64,000 nt of DNA from SCN-70-22 sp046327755 (GTDB lineage: Bacteria; Gemmatimonadota; Gemmatimonadetes; Gemmatimonadales; Gemmatimonadaceae). The notes under the pieces were generated by a model. It ran no database searches, was not told the DNA's origin, and worked only from the letters and a program-made list of their open reading frames with translations. This document shows positions 9,163 to 17,198 of the stretch, in pieces (the first letter of the stretch is position 1; every line of letters begins with the position of its first letter). Where the stretch lies: positions 248,001 through 312,000 of the forward strand of contig JAXLXW010000005.1 in NCBI GenBank assembly GCA_046327755.1, given 5' to 3'. A program made the translations under genes and the position numbers.

Positions 9163-9732
9163 CTACTGCTTGGCTGGCGGGACGATCACGCCATCCACGA
9201 CGTGCACCATGCCGTTCGACCCGCGCACCGAGGCGATGATCTTCGCGCCCTCGATCGTGATATCGCTGCCGGCCTTCTTCACTGTCACCGACCCGCCGTC
9301 GGCCATGCCCAGCGTCATGCCGTCCGTGAGATCGGCGACGTCGTAGACCGAGGTGGTCACGTGGTGCTGCAGCACACCCCGCAGCTTGTCGATGTTCTCC
9401 GGCTTGAGCAGTTCCTCGACCGTCCCCTTCGGGAGCTTGTCGAACGCCGCATTGGTCGGGGCGAACACGGTGAACGGCCCAGCGTTGGCGAGGGCGTTGA
9501 CCAGGTCGGCCGCCTTGAGGGCAGCGACCAGGGTGGTGTGGTCCTTCGATCCGACGGCGATCTTGACGACGTCCTTCTGGGACTCGTTGTCCTCGACGTT
9601 GGCCTGCCCGACGGCGGGTCCGGCGTCGGGGGTGGCGGCAGCAGCGGGGGCGCCGCCTTCCTCCGAACCGGAGGAGCATGCGAGGGGGAGGAAGGCCGCG
9701 AGGACGAGCGGGAGGAGGGAACGGGGGCGCAT
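9163..9732 (-). CDS. Fasciclin (FAS1) domain lipoprotein
   Basis: The 189-residue product starts with a lipoprotein signal (LPLVLAAFLPLAC, Cys about residue 19), followed by a Gly/Ala/Pro linker and one FAS1 domain. FAS1 hallmarks are the H1 box (FTVFAPTNAAFDKLP) and the closing H2-like box (IEGAKI...VHVVDGVIVP). FAS1 proteins mediate adhesion or act as extracytoplasmic ligand modules. The ATG at 9732 was chosen because the lipobox then sits at the usual distance. It converges with the NAGPA gene. A small hairpin (GCCGCAG/CTGCGGC, 9757-9775) lies in its leader. Confidence 0.9.
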   Translation of the reverse strand: MRPRSLLPLVLAAFLPLACSSGSEEGGAPAAAATPDAGPAVGQANVEDNESQKDVVKIAVGSKDHTTLVAALKAADLVNALANAGPFTVFAPTNAAFDKLPKGTVEELLKPENIDKLRGVLQHHVTTSVYDVADLTDGMTLGMADGGSVTVKKAGSDITIEGAKIIASVRGSNGMVHVVDGVIVPPAKQ

Positions 9733-10173
9733 AAGACCGAGCCTGTAGGCAGGAATGCCGCAGAAACACTGCGGCTTTAGGGCGCGTGATTGATGCACCG
9801 CTCGTGCGGGATTGGGCGTCAGGGGGCGTCCCTGCGTTCCGTGAGTGAAATGCGGAAGGACAAAGGCAGGGATTCCCGCACTTGCCGGGGCCGCCAACCA
9901 GACCGCCGCGGGCAGTCGTGGCGCCGCCGTTCCCCACCTGCGGTCGCGCGCGCCGCCGGCTCCGCCACCGGCCCCGCAACCGACCTCGGCAGGCGCACAC
10001 CGTAGTTGGAGTCCACGCAGGACCATACCGTCGCGTTCGCTCGCGTGATGATGCAGCTGGCGAACCCATCGACGGTGATCCAGTGCCGCTCGCGTGGCGC
10101 ACCGGTCGCGATATCTTGACGTCGGGCGGGCGCACAGGGCGCCGGCGTGGGCCGCAAGATGGGAGGTCGGGCG
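9733..10173. other. Intergenic region between the fasciclin and TPR genes
   Basis: These 441 bases separate divergent genes and must hold both promoters. I find the leader hairpin at 9757-9775 (7-bp stem, AAACA loop, TTTAG on the plus side) and a ribosome site GGAGG before 10174, but no convincing promoter pair. Open frames across it have no family features and look spurious. Confidence 0.4.
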
Positions 10174-11397
10174 ATGCGAGTGGTGCAGCGGTGTGTGGCC
10201 GGCGTGGTGTTGTTGGGAAGTGTGATCGGTGCCGCTCCCCTTGGCGCGCAGCGGTTGGGGCCGGAGCCGAAGGCGCGACGCGGAACGTTCGCCGCCGACA
10301 GCAACGATGCGATTGCGATCTACAACAACGGCCTGCAGCTGATCGATCGCGATCCACAGAAGGCCGCAGACGCCTTCTACTGGGCCGCACGTCTCAACCC
10401 GACGTATGCCGATCCGCTCTACGGACGCTACGCCGCCCTCCTCCTGAAGGACCAGGGATTGCTGCGACGATGGCTGCAGCGGAATGATCGCGCGCCGGCC
10501 AAGGACATGCGGCAGCTCGACTCACTCGTCCTACGCGCCCTGACGATTAATCCCTTTCTCTTCCGTCGCTTCGACAAGTCGATCTTCAATGCGGCGATCC
10601 GCGCGGAGATCTCGCGCTCTGCCAACGCGACGCAAGTGAATGGAGCGGAGCTGGACTTCGCCATCCAGGGCTACCTCAACAGCGGAGGCGCGGGCGTGCA
10701 GGGGTGGATGGCCTACAACGAGGGTCGCCTGACCGACGCCCTGACCCTCCTCGCCACCGCCGAGAAGGGGACCAAGCGCAAGGCCAACTTGCGCATCGAT
10801 CGAGGGCGCATCTTCGGCCAGCGCGGTGAGGCCGATAGTGCCATCGCCCAGTTCCAGGCGGCGCTCACGGAGATGCGCACCCGCGACGAGAAGGAGTTGG
10901 TCGTCCTCTATAACTCGAAGGCGATGCTCGAGCACTCGATCGGCACGCTGCTCGAGGGGCGCGACGACGTGGCGGGGGCGCGCGACGCGTACGGTCGCGC
11001 GCTCCAGGAGGACCTCGCCTTCTATCCAGCGCACGTGCGCAACGGACTCCTCTCCCTCGGGCGAAGCGACACCGCGACGGCGCTCAACGAGCTCGAACTC
11101 GCGGCGCAGGTTGCAGCGGACGATCCCTACGTGCACTACACGTACGGCTACGTCCTGGCGTATTCGCAACGCTTCGACCAGGCACTGGACGAACTGAATC
11201 GCGCCGCGACGCTCGAGCCGCTCTACGCGATGCCGCACGCCATGATCGCCCGCATCTGGGAAGTCAAGCACGACGCCACCAAGGCGGCGCAAGCACTGGA
11301 GCGATTCCTCTCCCTGGCGAGCCAGCGCGATCCCCAGCGCCCTGCCATGCAGGCGAAGCTGGCGGAAATGAAGGAGTTCCTGAAGCCGGACAACTGA
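10174..11397 (+). CDS. Secreted tetratricopeptide-repeat protein
   Basis: This protein of about 407 residues has a signal peptide (VVQRCVAGVVLLGSVIGAAP, cleavage near LGAQ). Helical repeats follow: an N-terminal pair (AIAIYNNGLQLID, KAADAFYWAARLNP), a divergent middle, and clear TPR motifs from about residue 225 (GEADSAIAQFQAAL, GARDAYGRALQED, YVHYTYGYVLAYSQ, ALDELNRAATLEP). The start is ATG 10174, with GGAGG seven bases upstream. Only three bases separate its stop from the S41 protease start at 11401, so the two are co-translated; a role as adaptor or partner of that protease is inference. Confidence 0.85.
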   Translation: MRVVQRCVAGVVLLGSVIGAAPLGAQRLGPEPKARRGTFAADSNDAIAIYNNGLQLIDRDPQKAADAFYWAARLNPTYADPLYGRYAALLLKDQGLLRRWLQRNDRAPAKDMRQLDSLVLRALTINPFLFRRFDKSIFNAAIRAEISRSANATQVNGAELDFAIQGYLNSGGAGVQGWMAYNEGRLTDALTLLATAEKGTKRKANLRIDRGRIFGQRGEADSAIAQFQAALTEMRTRDEKELVVLYNSKAMLEHSIGTLLEGRDDVAGARDAYGRALQEDLAFYPAHVRNGLLSLGRSDTATALNELELAAQVAADDPYVHYTYGYVLAYSQRFDQALDELNRAATLEPLYAMPHAMIARIWEVKHDATKAAQALERFLSLASQRDPQRPAMQAKLAEMKEFLKPDN

Positions 11398-11400
11398 GGG

Positions 11401-13020
11401 ATGCGACACGTCACGCCCACCGCCGGGCGCGTGCGACCCGTGATCGTCGCCATGGCGAGTCTGCTGGTGCTCACGCGCCCTCCCGCGGCGTCCGCTCAGG
11501 ATTCGCTGCGTACGCCCACGCGCCCGCGCACGACAGCTGAGGACCTGCAGCTGTTCAGCCAGGTCTTCAACCAGCTGCGCGTCAACCATCCGGACTCGCT
11601 CGACCCGCACCTGCTCATCATGGCGGCGGTTCGCGGCATGGTGCGCGCTGCCGATCCGCACTCGTATGTCATGACGGCGGTGCGCCTCTCGCCCGAGTTG
11701 GAGGAGCTGCAACGGAAGGGGAAGCTCACACCGCTCCCAGTGGCATTCACCTTCGTGGGCGGGAGCCCCGTAGTGGCGTCCATCGCGCCAGGGACAAAAG
11801 CGGCACAGCAGGACATCGTCGTCGGAGACGAGCTGGTGGCGGTCGACGGCCGCGACGTGACGGCCGAATCGAGCGAGGAGTTGGACCTCGTCCTGAGCGG
11901 GGCCCCCGGAAGCGCCGCCACTCTCACGATCGAGCGACGGCGCACCGATGGAACGCGTGCTCGGCTGGAGCGACGCATCGTGCGACAACACGTCGACGAC
12001 CAGACAGCGGTGCCCGTGGCCATGATGCTCGAGCCGACCACCGGGTACGTGCGCGTCACCACCTTCGCCAACGAGAAGGTGGCTGACGACCTGCACAATG
12101 CCCTCGGACGACTGGAGGGCCGTGGGATGAAGCGCCTCATCCTCGACCTGCGCGACAATGGCGGCGGCATCGTCTCGCAGGCCGCGAAGATCGCCGGGGA
12201 ATTCCTCCCGGCGGGCGCCGTGGTCTACACCGCAGCCGGTCGCAAGAAGGAAATCATCGACACAGGACGCGTGAAGCGCTCGTTCTGGCGATCCGAACGT
12301 CGTTATCCAATCGTCGTCATGGTGAACCAAGGCACGGCAAGCGCCTCGGAACTCGTGGCAGGCGCGCTGCAGGACCACGACCGTGCACTGATCGTTGGAC
12401 GTCCGACCTTTGGCAAGGCGCTGCTCATGCAGGGGCTTCCACTCTCCGACGGCTCCCTCATGATGCTCGTCGTCGGCCAGGTGCGCACGCCATGCGGGCG
12501 CGTCGTCCAGCGGGCCTATCGTGCCCTCACCACCCGCAACTACTATCGCCTGGCCGGCGAGGCGCGGGACACGGTCGGGCGCGCGCTGTGCAAGACCGAC
12601 ACCGGACGCGTGGTCTATGGTGGTGGCGGGATCTTCCCGGATATCGAACTTCCAACGCCGAACGATCTTCCCACGTGGATGTCACGCCTCAATGAGGCCG
12701 ACGTCTGGCTCGAGTGGCTCGGCAGCTTCCTCCCTGGCGAGGGGGCGCGCCTGACGACGCTCGAGGCTTTTCTGGCCGACGATCACCCATCGGCGACTGC
12801 GATCGCCTCCTTTCGCGCGATTGCAGCTCGTCACCAGATCGACATTCCGGGCGACGCGGATGAGCGATTGTGGCGCGCGATGCGACGCGTGATCGCCGGG
12901 GCGAAATGGGGCGAGGGTGGCGCACTCACGGTGCGGGCGTACGCCGATCCGCAGGTACGCTCCGCGATCGAGAGCTTCACCCGCGCCGCGTTGCTGCTGG
13001 GTCCCGAACACGAGGGGTGA
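11401..13020 (+). CDS. Secreted S41 family (CtpA-like) PDZ protease
   Basis: The 539-residue product has a signal peptide (about residues 1-33, ending ASAQ), a helical segment, a PDZ domain (VVASIAPGTKAAQQDIVVGDELVAVDG in sense; shown here by its GDELVAVDG end) and an S41 core. The catalytic Ser is in GTASASELVAGAL and the general-base Lys in FGKALL. A C-terminal helical region of about 130 residues follows GGGIFPDIELP. This resembles C-terminal processing proteases acting in the periplasm. The paralogue at 42854 shares the Ser/Lys blocks but has its own N- and C-terminal regions. Tightly coupled to the upstream TPR gene. Confidence 0.93.
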   Translation: MRHVTPTAGRVRPVIVAMASLLVLTRPPAASAQDSLRTPTRPRTTAEDLQLFSQVFNQLRVNHPDSLDPHLLIMAAVRGMVRAADPHSYVMTAVRLSPELEELQRKGKLTPLPVAFTFVGGSPVVASIAPGTKAAQQDIVVGDELVAVDGRDVTAESSEELDLVLSGAPGSAATLTIERRRTDGTRARLERRIVRQHVDDQTAVPVAMMLEPTTGYVRVTTFANEKVADDLHNALGRLEGRGMKRLILDLRDNGGGIVSQAAKIAGEFLPAGAVVYTAAGRKKEIIDTGRVKRSFWRSERRYPIVVMVNQGTASASELVAGALQDHDRALIVGRPTFGKALLMQGLPLSDGSLMMLVVGQVRTPCGRVVQRAYRALTTRNYYRLAGEARDTVGRALCKTDTGRVVYGGGGIFPDIELPTPNDLPTWMSRLNEADVWLEWLGSFLPGEGARLTTLEAFLADDHPSATAIASFRAIAARHQIDIPGDADERLWRAMRRVIAGAKWGEGGALTVRAYADPQVRSAIESFTRAALLLGPEHEG

Positions 13021-13025
13021 GACGG

Positions 13026-13052
13026 AACGGCCTTCCGTCGAGGAAGGCCGTT
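13026..13052. terminator. Terminator hairpin between convergent S41 and argH genes
   Basis: AACGGCCTTCC (13026-13036) and GGAAGGCCGTT (13042-13052) form a perfect 11-bp stem with a GTCGA loop, starting six bases after the S41 stop. It is symmetrical and sits between converging genes, so it could act in both directions. It lacks a long T-tract. Confidence 0.75.
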
Positions 13053-13080
13053 CAATCGACGCACCCGGTGCTGCGAGTGC

Positions 13081-14526
13081 CTAACCGGCCAGTGCCGCCC
13101 GTGCCCGCGCGATCTGCGCCTTCACCGCATTGGGGCCCGTTCCGCCCTCGACCTCGCGTCGCGCCAGCGACCGATCGGGCGACAGTGCGTCGTAGACGTC
13201 GTCGCCGAACGCCACGTGCGCCTGCGCGTACGCCGAGCGCGGGAGCGCATGCAACTCGAGTCCCGTCGCCTCGCTGGCACGGACCACGGCGCCGACCGCC
13301 TTGTGCGCCTCGCGAAAGGGAACCCCCTTCTCGACGAGATAGTCGGCCAGGTCGGTGGCCATCATCGCGCTCGACACCGCTGCGCGCATGCGTACCGCGT
13401 CGAAGGTGAGCTCGGCCACCGCGCCGGCCACGGCCGGGAGGACGAGCAGCATCGTGTCGACGGCGCCGAACATGGCCCGCTTGTCGTCCTGCAGGTCCTT
13501 GTTGTAGCCGCTGGGCAATCCCTTGAGCGTGCCCAACAACGATACCAGGTCGCCCAGCAGGCGCCCCGCCGAGCCGCGCGTGATCTCCAGTGCGTCGGGG
13601 TTCCGCTTCTGCGGCATCATGCTCGACCCGGTGCTGTAGCCGTCGCCGAACTTCACAAAGGCGAACTCGCTCGAACCGAAGAGGATGAGGTCCTCCGCCA
13701 GCTTCGAGAGGTGGGTGGCCATCATCGTGCAGGTGAAGACGATCTCGACGCAGAAGTCCCGATCGGCGACGGCGTCGATCGAGTTGGGCGATACCGTCTC
13801 GAAGCCCAGTGCGTCGCGCAGGAAGTCGCGCGGCACGGGGAAGGCGCAGCCGGCCACAGCACCCGAGCCTAACGGGAGCGTCGCCGTATGGCGCGCCGCG
13901 ACGGCCAGGCGCTGGCGATCCCGCTCGAGCGGCCAGAAGTGCGAGAGCATCCAGTGCGCCGCCGACACCGGGATGGCGCGCTGCATGTGCGTGTACGCCG
14001 GGACGATCGCCCCCTGCAACGACTCCGCCTGCGTGATGAAGACCTCCTGGACCTCACGCAGCGCGACGTCGAGGCGCGCACAGGCATCCATGGCCCAGAG
14101 TCGCGAGGCGGTCGCCACCTGATCGTTGCGCGAGCGCCCGGTATGGAGCTTCGATGCCGGAGCGCCCGCCTCCTCGTGCAGGAGGCGGTCGATCATGGTG
14201 TGGATGTCCTCGTCCGAGTCTATCGGCGACTCACCGGCCGCCAGGCGCGCGGCAACCCGGTCAAGTCCGATGCCGATCGCGCTCGCCTCGTCCTCCGTCA
14301 GGACGCCGGCCCGGGCGAGCGCGAGTGCCCAGGCCTTCGAAAGCTTCACGTCGAAGGGCCACAGCCGGAAATCGACGCCGATGGAGCGGTTGACCGCGTC
14401 CATGATCGCTGCCGACTTGGCGTTGAAGCGACCGCCCCAGAGGCGGTGACCGCCGCCAGCCGCTGGAGCCGCTTCCCCCGCAGGGGGAACTGCCGAGGTG
14501 CCGGCGGACCGCGTCTCCGCGCTCAC
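13081..14526 (-). CDS. argH: Argininosuccinate lyase
   Basis: ArgH splits argininosuccinate to arginine and fumarate, the last step of arginine synthesis. The 481-residue product has the fumarase/aspartase fold with all family blocks: LWGGRF, DEDIHTMIDRLL, KLHTGRSRNDQV, AYTHMQRAIPVS, and the signature GSSMMPQKRNP. About 25 extra residues (Ala/Gly/Pro-rich) precede the usual start. The start is GTG at 14526, which overlaps the stop of a 42-residue ORF (14523-14651). The stop codon lies in a CCTAAC motif (13080-13085). argG is not in this window. Confidence 0.96.
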   Translation of the reverse strand: MSAETRSAGTSAVPPAGEAAPAAGGGHRLWGGRFNAKSAAIMDAVNRSIGVDFRLWPFDVKLSKAWALALARAGVLTEDEASAIGIGLDRVAARLAAGESPIDSDEDIHTMIDRLLHEEAGAPASKLHTGRSRNDQVATASRLWAMDACARLDVALREVQEVFITQAESLQGAIVPAYTHMQRAIPVSAAHWMLSHFWPLERDRQRLAVAARHTATLPLGSGAVAGCAFPVPRDFLRDALGFETVSPNSIDAVADRDFCVEIVFTCTMMATHLSKLAEDLILFGSSEFAFVKFGDGYSTGSSMMPQKRNPDALEITRGSAGRLLGDLVSLLGTLKGLPSGYNKDLQDDKRAMFGAVDTMLLVLPAVAGAVAELTFDAVRMRAAVSSAMMATDLADYLVEKGVPFREAHKAVGAVVRASEATGLELHALPRSAYAQAHVAFGDDVYDALSPDRSLARREVEGGTGPNAVKAQIARARAALAG

Positions 14527-14651
14527 GCGGCCACGGGCGCAGTGCGCGTCGCCCCCTTCATCAATCGCTGAACCTCGTGATACCGGCCTGACCGGGAAAT
14601 GGCGATCAAATCAGCAAGCCCGCCGGACAAGGCAAGGGCGATGGTCTGCAT
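14523..14651 (-). CDS. Small 42-residue ORF coupled to argH
   Basis: The product begins MQTIALALSGGLADLIA and ends TRTAPVAA. Its stop overlaps the argH start (GTGA), and a readable promoter lies directly upstream (14694-14721), so it is transcribed and could be a leader peptide or small protein. The opening resembles the start of argininosuccinate synthase (a hydrophobic strand followed by SGGL), but the Asp that follows SGGL in that family is displaced and the protein ends after 42 residues. It could therefore be a remnant of argG, a regulatory leader, or chance. No arginine run is present that would support classical attenuation. Confidence 0.4.
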   Translation of the reverse strand: MQTIALALSGGLADLIAISRSGRYHEVQRLMKGATRTAPVAA

Positions 14652-14693
14652 GGTTAGCTCAACAAATGGGATATTCTACCACAAACTCTGCAT

Positions 14694-14721
14694 AATCTAC
14701 CAGCACGGAGACGCGAGTCAA
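14694..14721 (-). promoter_or_regulatory. Promoter of the small-ORF/argH transcript
   Basis: Read on the minus strand: TTGACT (14721-14716), a 16-base spacer and TAGATT (14699-14694). The predicted start near 14687 gives a leader of about 36 bases. The half-site ATTATGCA overlaps the -10 and resembles half of the argC operator, so ArgR control is plausible but not shown. Confidence 0.5.
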
Positions 14722-14744
14722 TCGAGGCAAGCGGTGTGCGAAGC

Positions 14745-15203
14745 CTAGGCTTCCGCGGAGAGCTTCTCGATGCGCTTGTGCAGGCGCTCGCGAGCGTCAT
14801 TCGATCGGCAGATGATGAGCACCGTGTTCTCGCCACCGATGGTGCCCACGACCTCGCTCCACCCAGCCGAGTCAATCGCCTCCGCGACGGGCTGCGCTCC
14901 TCCGTAAATCGTCTTCACCACCAGCAACTCGCTCACGCCGTCGACCGAATCGACGAACTGCGGGAGGACGTCCTCGACAAGCGTCCGCTCCTCCTCGCCG
15001 GCGAGCGACTCGGGCGAGGCGTAGCGCGGCCCCTCCGTTGTCGGGATGCGGACGAGGCGCATCTCGCGAAGGTCGCGCGACAGCGTCGACTGCGTCACGT
15101 CCCAGCCGCGTTCCTTGAGCAGCTGGCGCAGCTCCTCCTGGCTTCCCACCGGCTGTGCGGCAACGAGTTCGCGAATGGCGGCGTGGCGGTCGCGTTTGTT
15201 CAC
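14745..15203 (-). CDS. argR: Arginine repressor
   Basis: The 152-residue product is a complete ArgR/AhrC: an N-terminal winged helix (HAAIRELVAAQPVGSQEELR, and VTQSTLSRDLREM as recognition region) and a C-terminal hexamerisation and arginine-binding domain (GTIGGENTVLIICR, the GTIxGxDT-like motif). It senses arginine and represses biosynthesis by binding ARG boxes. The GTG at 15203 is preferred because it gives the normal family length; the frame extends upstream to 15257. The gene is divergent from argCBD and upstream of argH, so the regulator sits in the middle of its expected regulon. Confidence 0.95.
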   Translation of the reverse strand: MNKRDRHAAIRELVAAQPVGSQEELRQLLKERGWDVTQSTLSRDLREMRLVRIPTTEGPRYASPESLAGEEERTLVEDVLPQFVDSVDGVSELLVVKTIYGGAQPVAEAIDSAGWSEVVGTIGGENTVLIICRSNDARERLHKRIEKLSAEA

Positions 15204-15297
15204 GAAATGGCGGGGTGAAGGGTGCGCCGCAGATTTAGCACCCCCTGGGCGCCACAACCACCCCCGCGCGACCCAGCGCTCGGCACGATCTCACCGA

Positions 15298-15339
15298 TTG
15301 ACATGCGGTGAGTGAGTAAGTATGCATTATGTGTGCATA
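15298..15339 (+). promoter_or_regulatory. argC promoter overlapped by an ARG-box-like palindrome
   Basis: TTGACA (15298-15303), a 17-base spacer and TATGCA (15321-15326) form the promoter. The -10 is embedded in TATGCATTATGTGTGCATA (15321-15339), an imperfect dyad with TATGCA/TGCATA arms that resembles ARG boxes of high-GC bacteria. A repressor there would block RNA polymerase. The predicted start falls at about 15332-15334, on the GTG at 15333, so the mRNA is probably leaderless. Confidence 0.65.
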
Positions 15340-16292
15340 GAATTCCCGTCGGTGTCTTCGGGGCGAGCGGATATGCAGGGCGCGAGCTCTGCCGTCTGGT
15401 CAACGCCCATCCTCAGTTCGAACTGGCCTACGCGACCGCGAACGCGCAGCGCGGCGAGCGCGCGCTTCTGGGCGGGCGTGAGGTCACCTTCGTGGCGCCC
15501 GACGACGCGCCCGTCAAGGACGCGGAGCTCGTCTTCAGCGCCCTCCCGCACGGGGCATCGGCCGCGTGGATTGCCCGCGCCCGAGACGAAGGGGTTCGCG
15601 CCATCGACCTCTCGAGCGACCTTCGCCCAGGCCATAGCGCGCAGCACGTGCCGTACGGCCTCACGGAGGTTGCGCGAGAAGAGCTGAGAGGCGCCGAGGT
15701 CATCGCCAATCCCGGGTGCTACCCGACGGCGATCCTGCTGTCGCTCGTCCCGCTGCTCGATCGCGGCCTGATTGCGACCGGGTCCACCGTGGTCGTGGAC
15801 GCGGCGAGCGGCGTGACCGGTGCCGGAAACTCGCCCAAGCCGGAACTGCTCTTCGGTGAGGTGACCGAGAACTACCGTGCCTACGGTGTCGGGAACGAGC
15901 ACCGTCACCTGCCGGAGATGCGCTCGCTCGTCGCCCGGTACGAACGCGACGTCGATCTCCTCTTCACGCCGCATCTGCTGCCGGTGGCGCGCGGGATCCT
16001 GGCCACCGTCACGGTGCAGCTGACCGAGGAACTGGACCAACCGCTCGCACTCTGGCACGAACACTACGCGGGCGAGCGCTTCATCGAGATCACCGACCAG
16101 CTGCCGGCGCTGCGCGATGTGGTACATCGCAACGCGGTGCGCATCACGGTACGCAAGGCCGCGGGGCTCCGTCGGCCGACGCTCATTCTCCTGTCGGCCA
16201 TCGACAACCTGATGAAGGGCGCGGCCGGACAGGCACTGCAGAACGCGAACGTGTCACTCGGGCTTCCCGAGGCGATGGGGCTCCCCCTGTGA
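15333..16292 (+). CDS. argC: N-acetyl-gamma-glutamyl-phosphate reductase
   Basis: ArgC makes N-acetylglutamate semialdehyde with NADPH. The 319-residue product starts with the Rossmann motif VGVFGASGYAG and has the active-site Cys in IANPGCYPTA, plus SGVTGAG and the downstream HRHLPE. The frame reaches an upstream GTG at 15312, but that lies inside or before the -10 element of the promoter found here. GTG 15333 (reading VHRIPVGVFGASG) places the fold at the usual distance and fits a leaderless start; neither start has a good ribosome-binding site. The stop overlaps the argB start (GTGA). argJ is not present between argC and argB. Confidence 0.95.
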   Translation: MHRIPVGVFGASGYAGRELCRLVNAHPQFELAYATANAQRGERALLGGREVTFVAPDDAPVKDAELVFSALPHGASAAWIARARDEGVRAIDLSSDLRPGHSAQHVPYGLTEVAREELRGAEVIANPGCYPTAILLSLVPLLDRGLIATGSTVVVDAASGVTGAGNSPKPELLFGEVTENYRAYGVGNEHRHLPEMRSLVARYERDVDLLFTPHLLPVARGILATVTVQLTEELDQPLALWHEHYAGERFIEITDQLPALRDVVHRNAVRITVRKAAGLRRPTLILLSAIDNLMKGAAGQALQNANVSLGLPEAMGLPL

Positions 16293-17068
16293 GTCACGCC
16301 TCCCCCACACGCGTCATCAAGCTGGGCGGTCGGGCGCAGGGCGATCCGGCGCTCCCGGCGGCAATCGCCAACGCGGTGCGTGCCGGAGCGCGCGTCGTCG
16401 TGGTGCATGGCGGCGGAGACGAGGTCACGCAGCTGCAACGCCAAATGGGGATCGAGCCCACCTTCCACAACGGGCGCCGTGTGACGACCGAGGGCGACCT
16501 CGCCCTCGTTCGGATGGTCCTGTCGGGGCTGGTGAACAAGCGCCTGGTGGGTGCCTTTGCCGGTGCCGGCGTCAAGGCGGTCGGTATCTCCGGAGAGGAC
16601 GGCGGGCTCCTTACGTGCCGCCTGTTCGGTGACGGCGTCCTCGGCGTCGTGGGCGAACCCGATGTCGTCGAACCGTCCGTGCTCACGGCGCTTCTCGACC
16701 GCGGCTTCACGCCGGTGGTCTCCCCGCTCGGCCGGTTCGCCGATGGCCAGGGGTGCAACGTGAACGGCGATGACGCGGCGGCCGCGATTGCCGTCGCGTT
16801 AGGCGCCGACGAACTCCTCCTCGTGGCCGACGTCCCCGGCGTCCTCGACGCGAAGGGGGCGCGCATCCCGCAACTGGATGGTGACGGGATGTCGGCGCTG
16901 ATCGCGAGCGGCGCGGCGAAAGGAGGGATGATCGCCAAGCTGGAGTCGGCGCGCCTCACGCTCGATCGTGGCGTGGCCCGGGTCCGCATCGGCGACTTCG
17001 CCGCGATCGGTGATGCGTCGGCCGGCACCACGCTCCATCTCGCCGAAGCCGAGCGACGATCGCGGTAG
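16289..17068 (+). CDS. argB: Acetylglutamate kinase
   Basis: ArgB phosphorylates N-acetylglutamate with ATP. The 259-residue product has the amino-acid-kinase fold: VIKLGGRA near the start, VVVHGGGDEVTQL, the substrate-binding FHNGRRVTTEGDL, and the late KGGMIAKLESA block that contacts ATP. It lacks the long N-terminal helix of arginine-inhibited hexameric kinases, so feedback control by arginine may be absent, leaving ArgR as main control; this is inference. The GTG start overlaps the argC stop by four bases. Confidence 0.95.
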   Translation: MSHASPTRVIKLGGRAQGDPALPAAIANAVRAGARVVVVHGGGDEVTQLQRQMGIEPTFHNGRRVTTEGDLALVRMVLSGLVNKRLVGAFAGAGVKAVGISGEDGGLLTCRLFGDGVLGVVGEPDVVEPSVLTALLDRGFTPVVSPLGRFADGQGCNVNGDDAAAAIAVALGADELLLVADVPGVLDAKGARIPQLDGDGMSALIASGAAKGGMIAKLESARLTLDRGVARVRIGDFAAIGDASAGTTLHLAEAERRSR

Positions 17069-17144
17069 CGCACAGACAACTGGCGGGGGCGGCAGGTGCT
17101 CCACGCTGGTGTCTCGCCGCTCCTCGTGCCCTCGTAAGGCTCGC

Positions 17145-17198
17145 TCCGCCTCGTCTCCTCGTCTTCCCGTTCTCTCGTCTCCTGATTCCGAGGTCCCC
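17145..17198 (+). promoter_or_regulatory. Pyrimidine-rich leader before argD
   Basis: The 130-base argB-argD gap ends in repeated CGTCTCC, CGTCTTCC and CGTTCTCTC units, then GAGG just before the ATG. Near-identical pyrimidine tracts precede the ctpA-like start at 44437 and the receiver start at 47409; the argD and ctpA copies share CCGTTCTCTCGTCT. It may serve ribosomal protein S1 binding or be a dispersed repeat. Confidence 0.45.

Noticed and set aside
14523..14651. Calling the small ORF argG
   Set aside because: Only the opening strand and SGGL are similar; the enzyme needs about 400 residues and the following Asp is displaced.
15312..15332. GTG at 15312 as the argC start
   Set aside because: It lies upstream of the predicted transcription start and overlaps the promoter; the family fold begins after GTG 15333.
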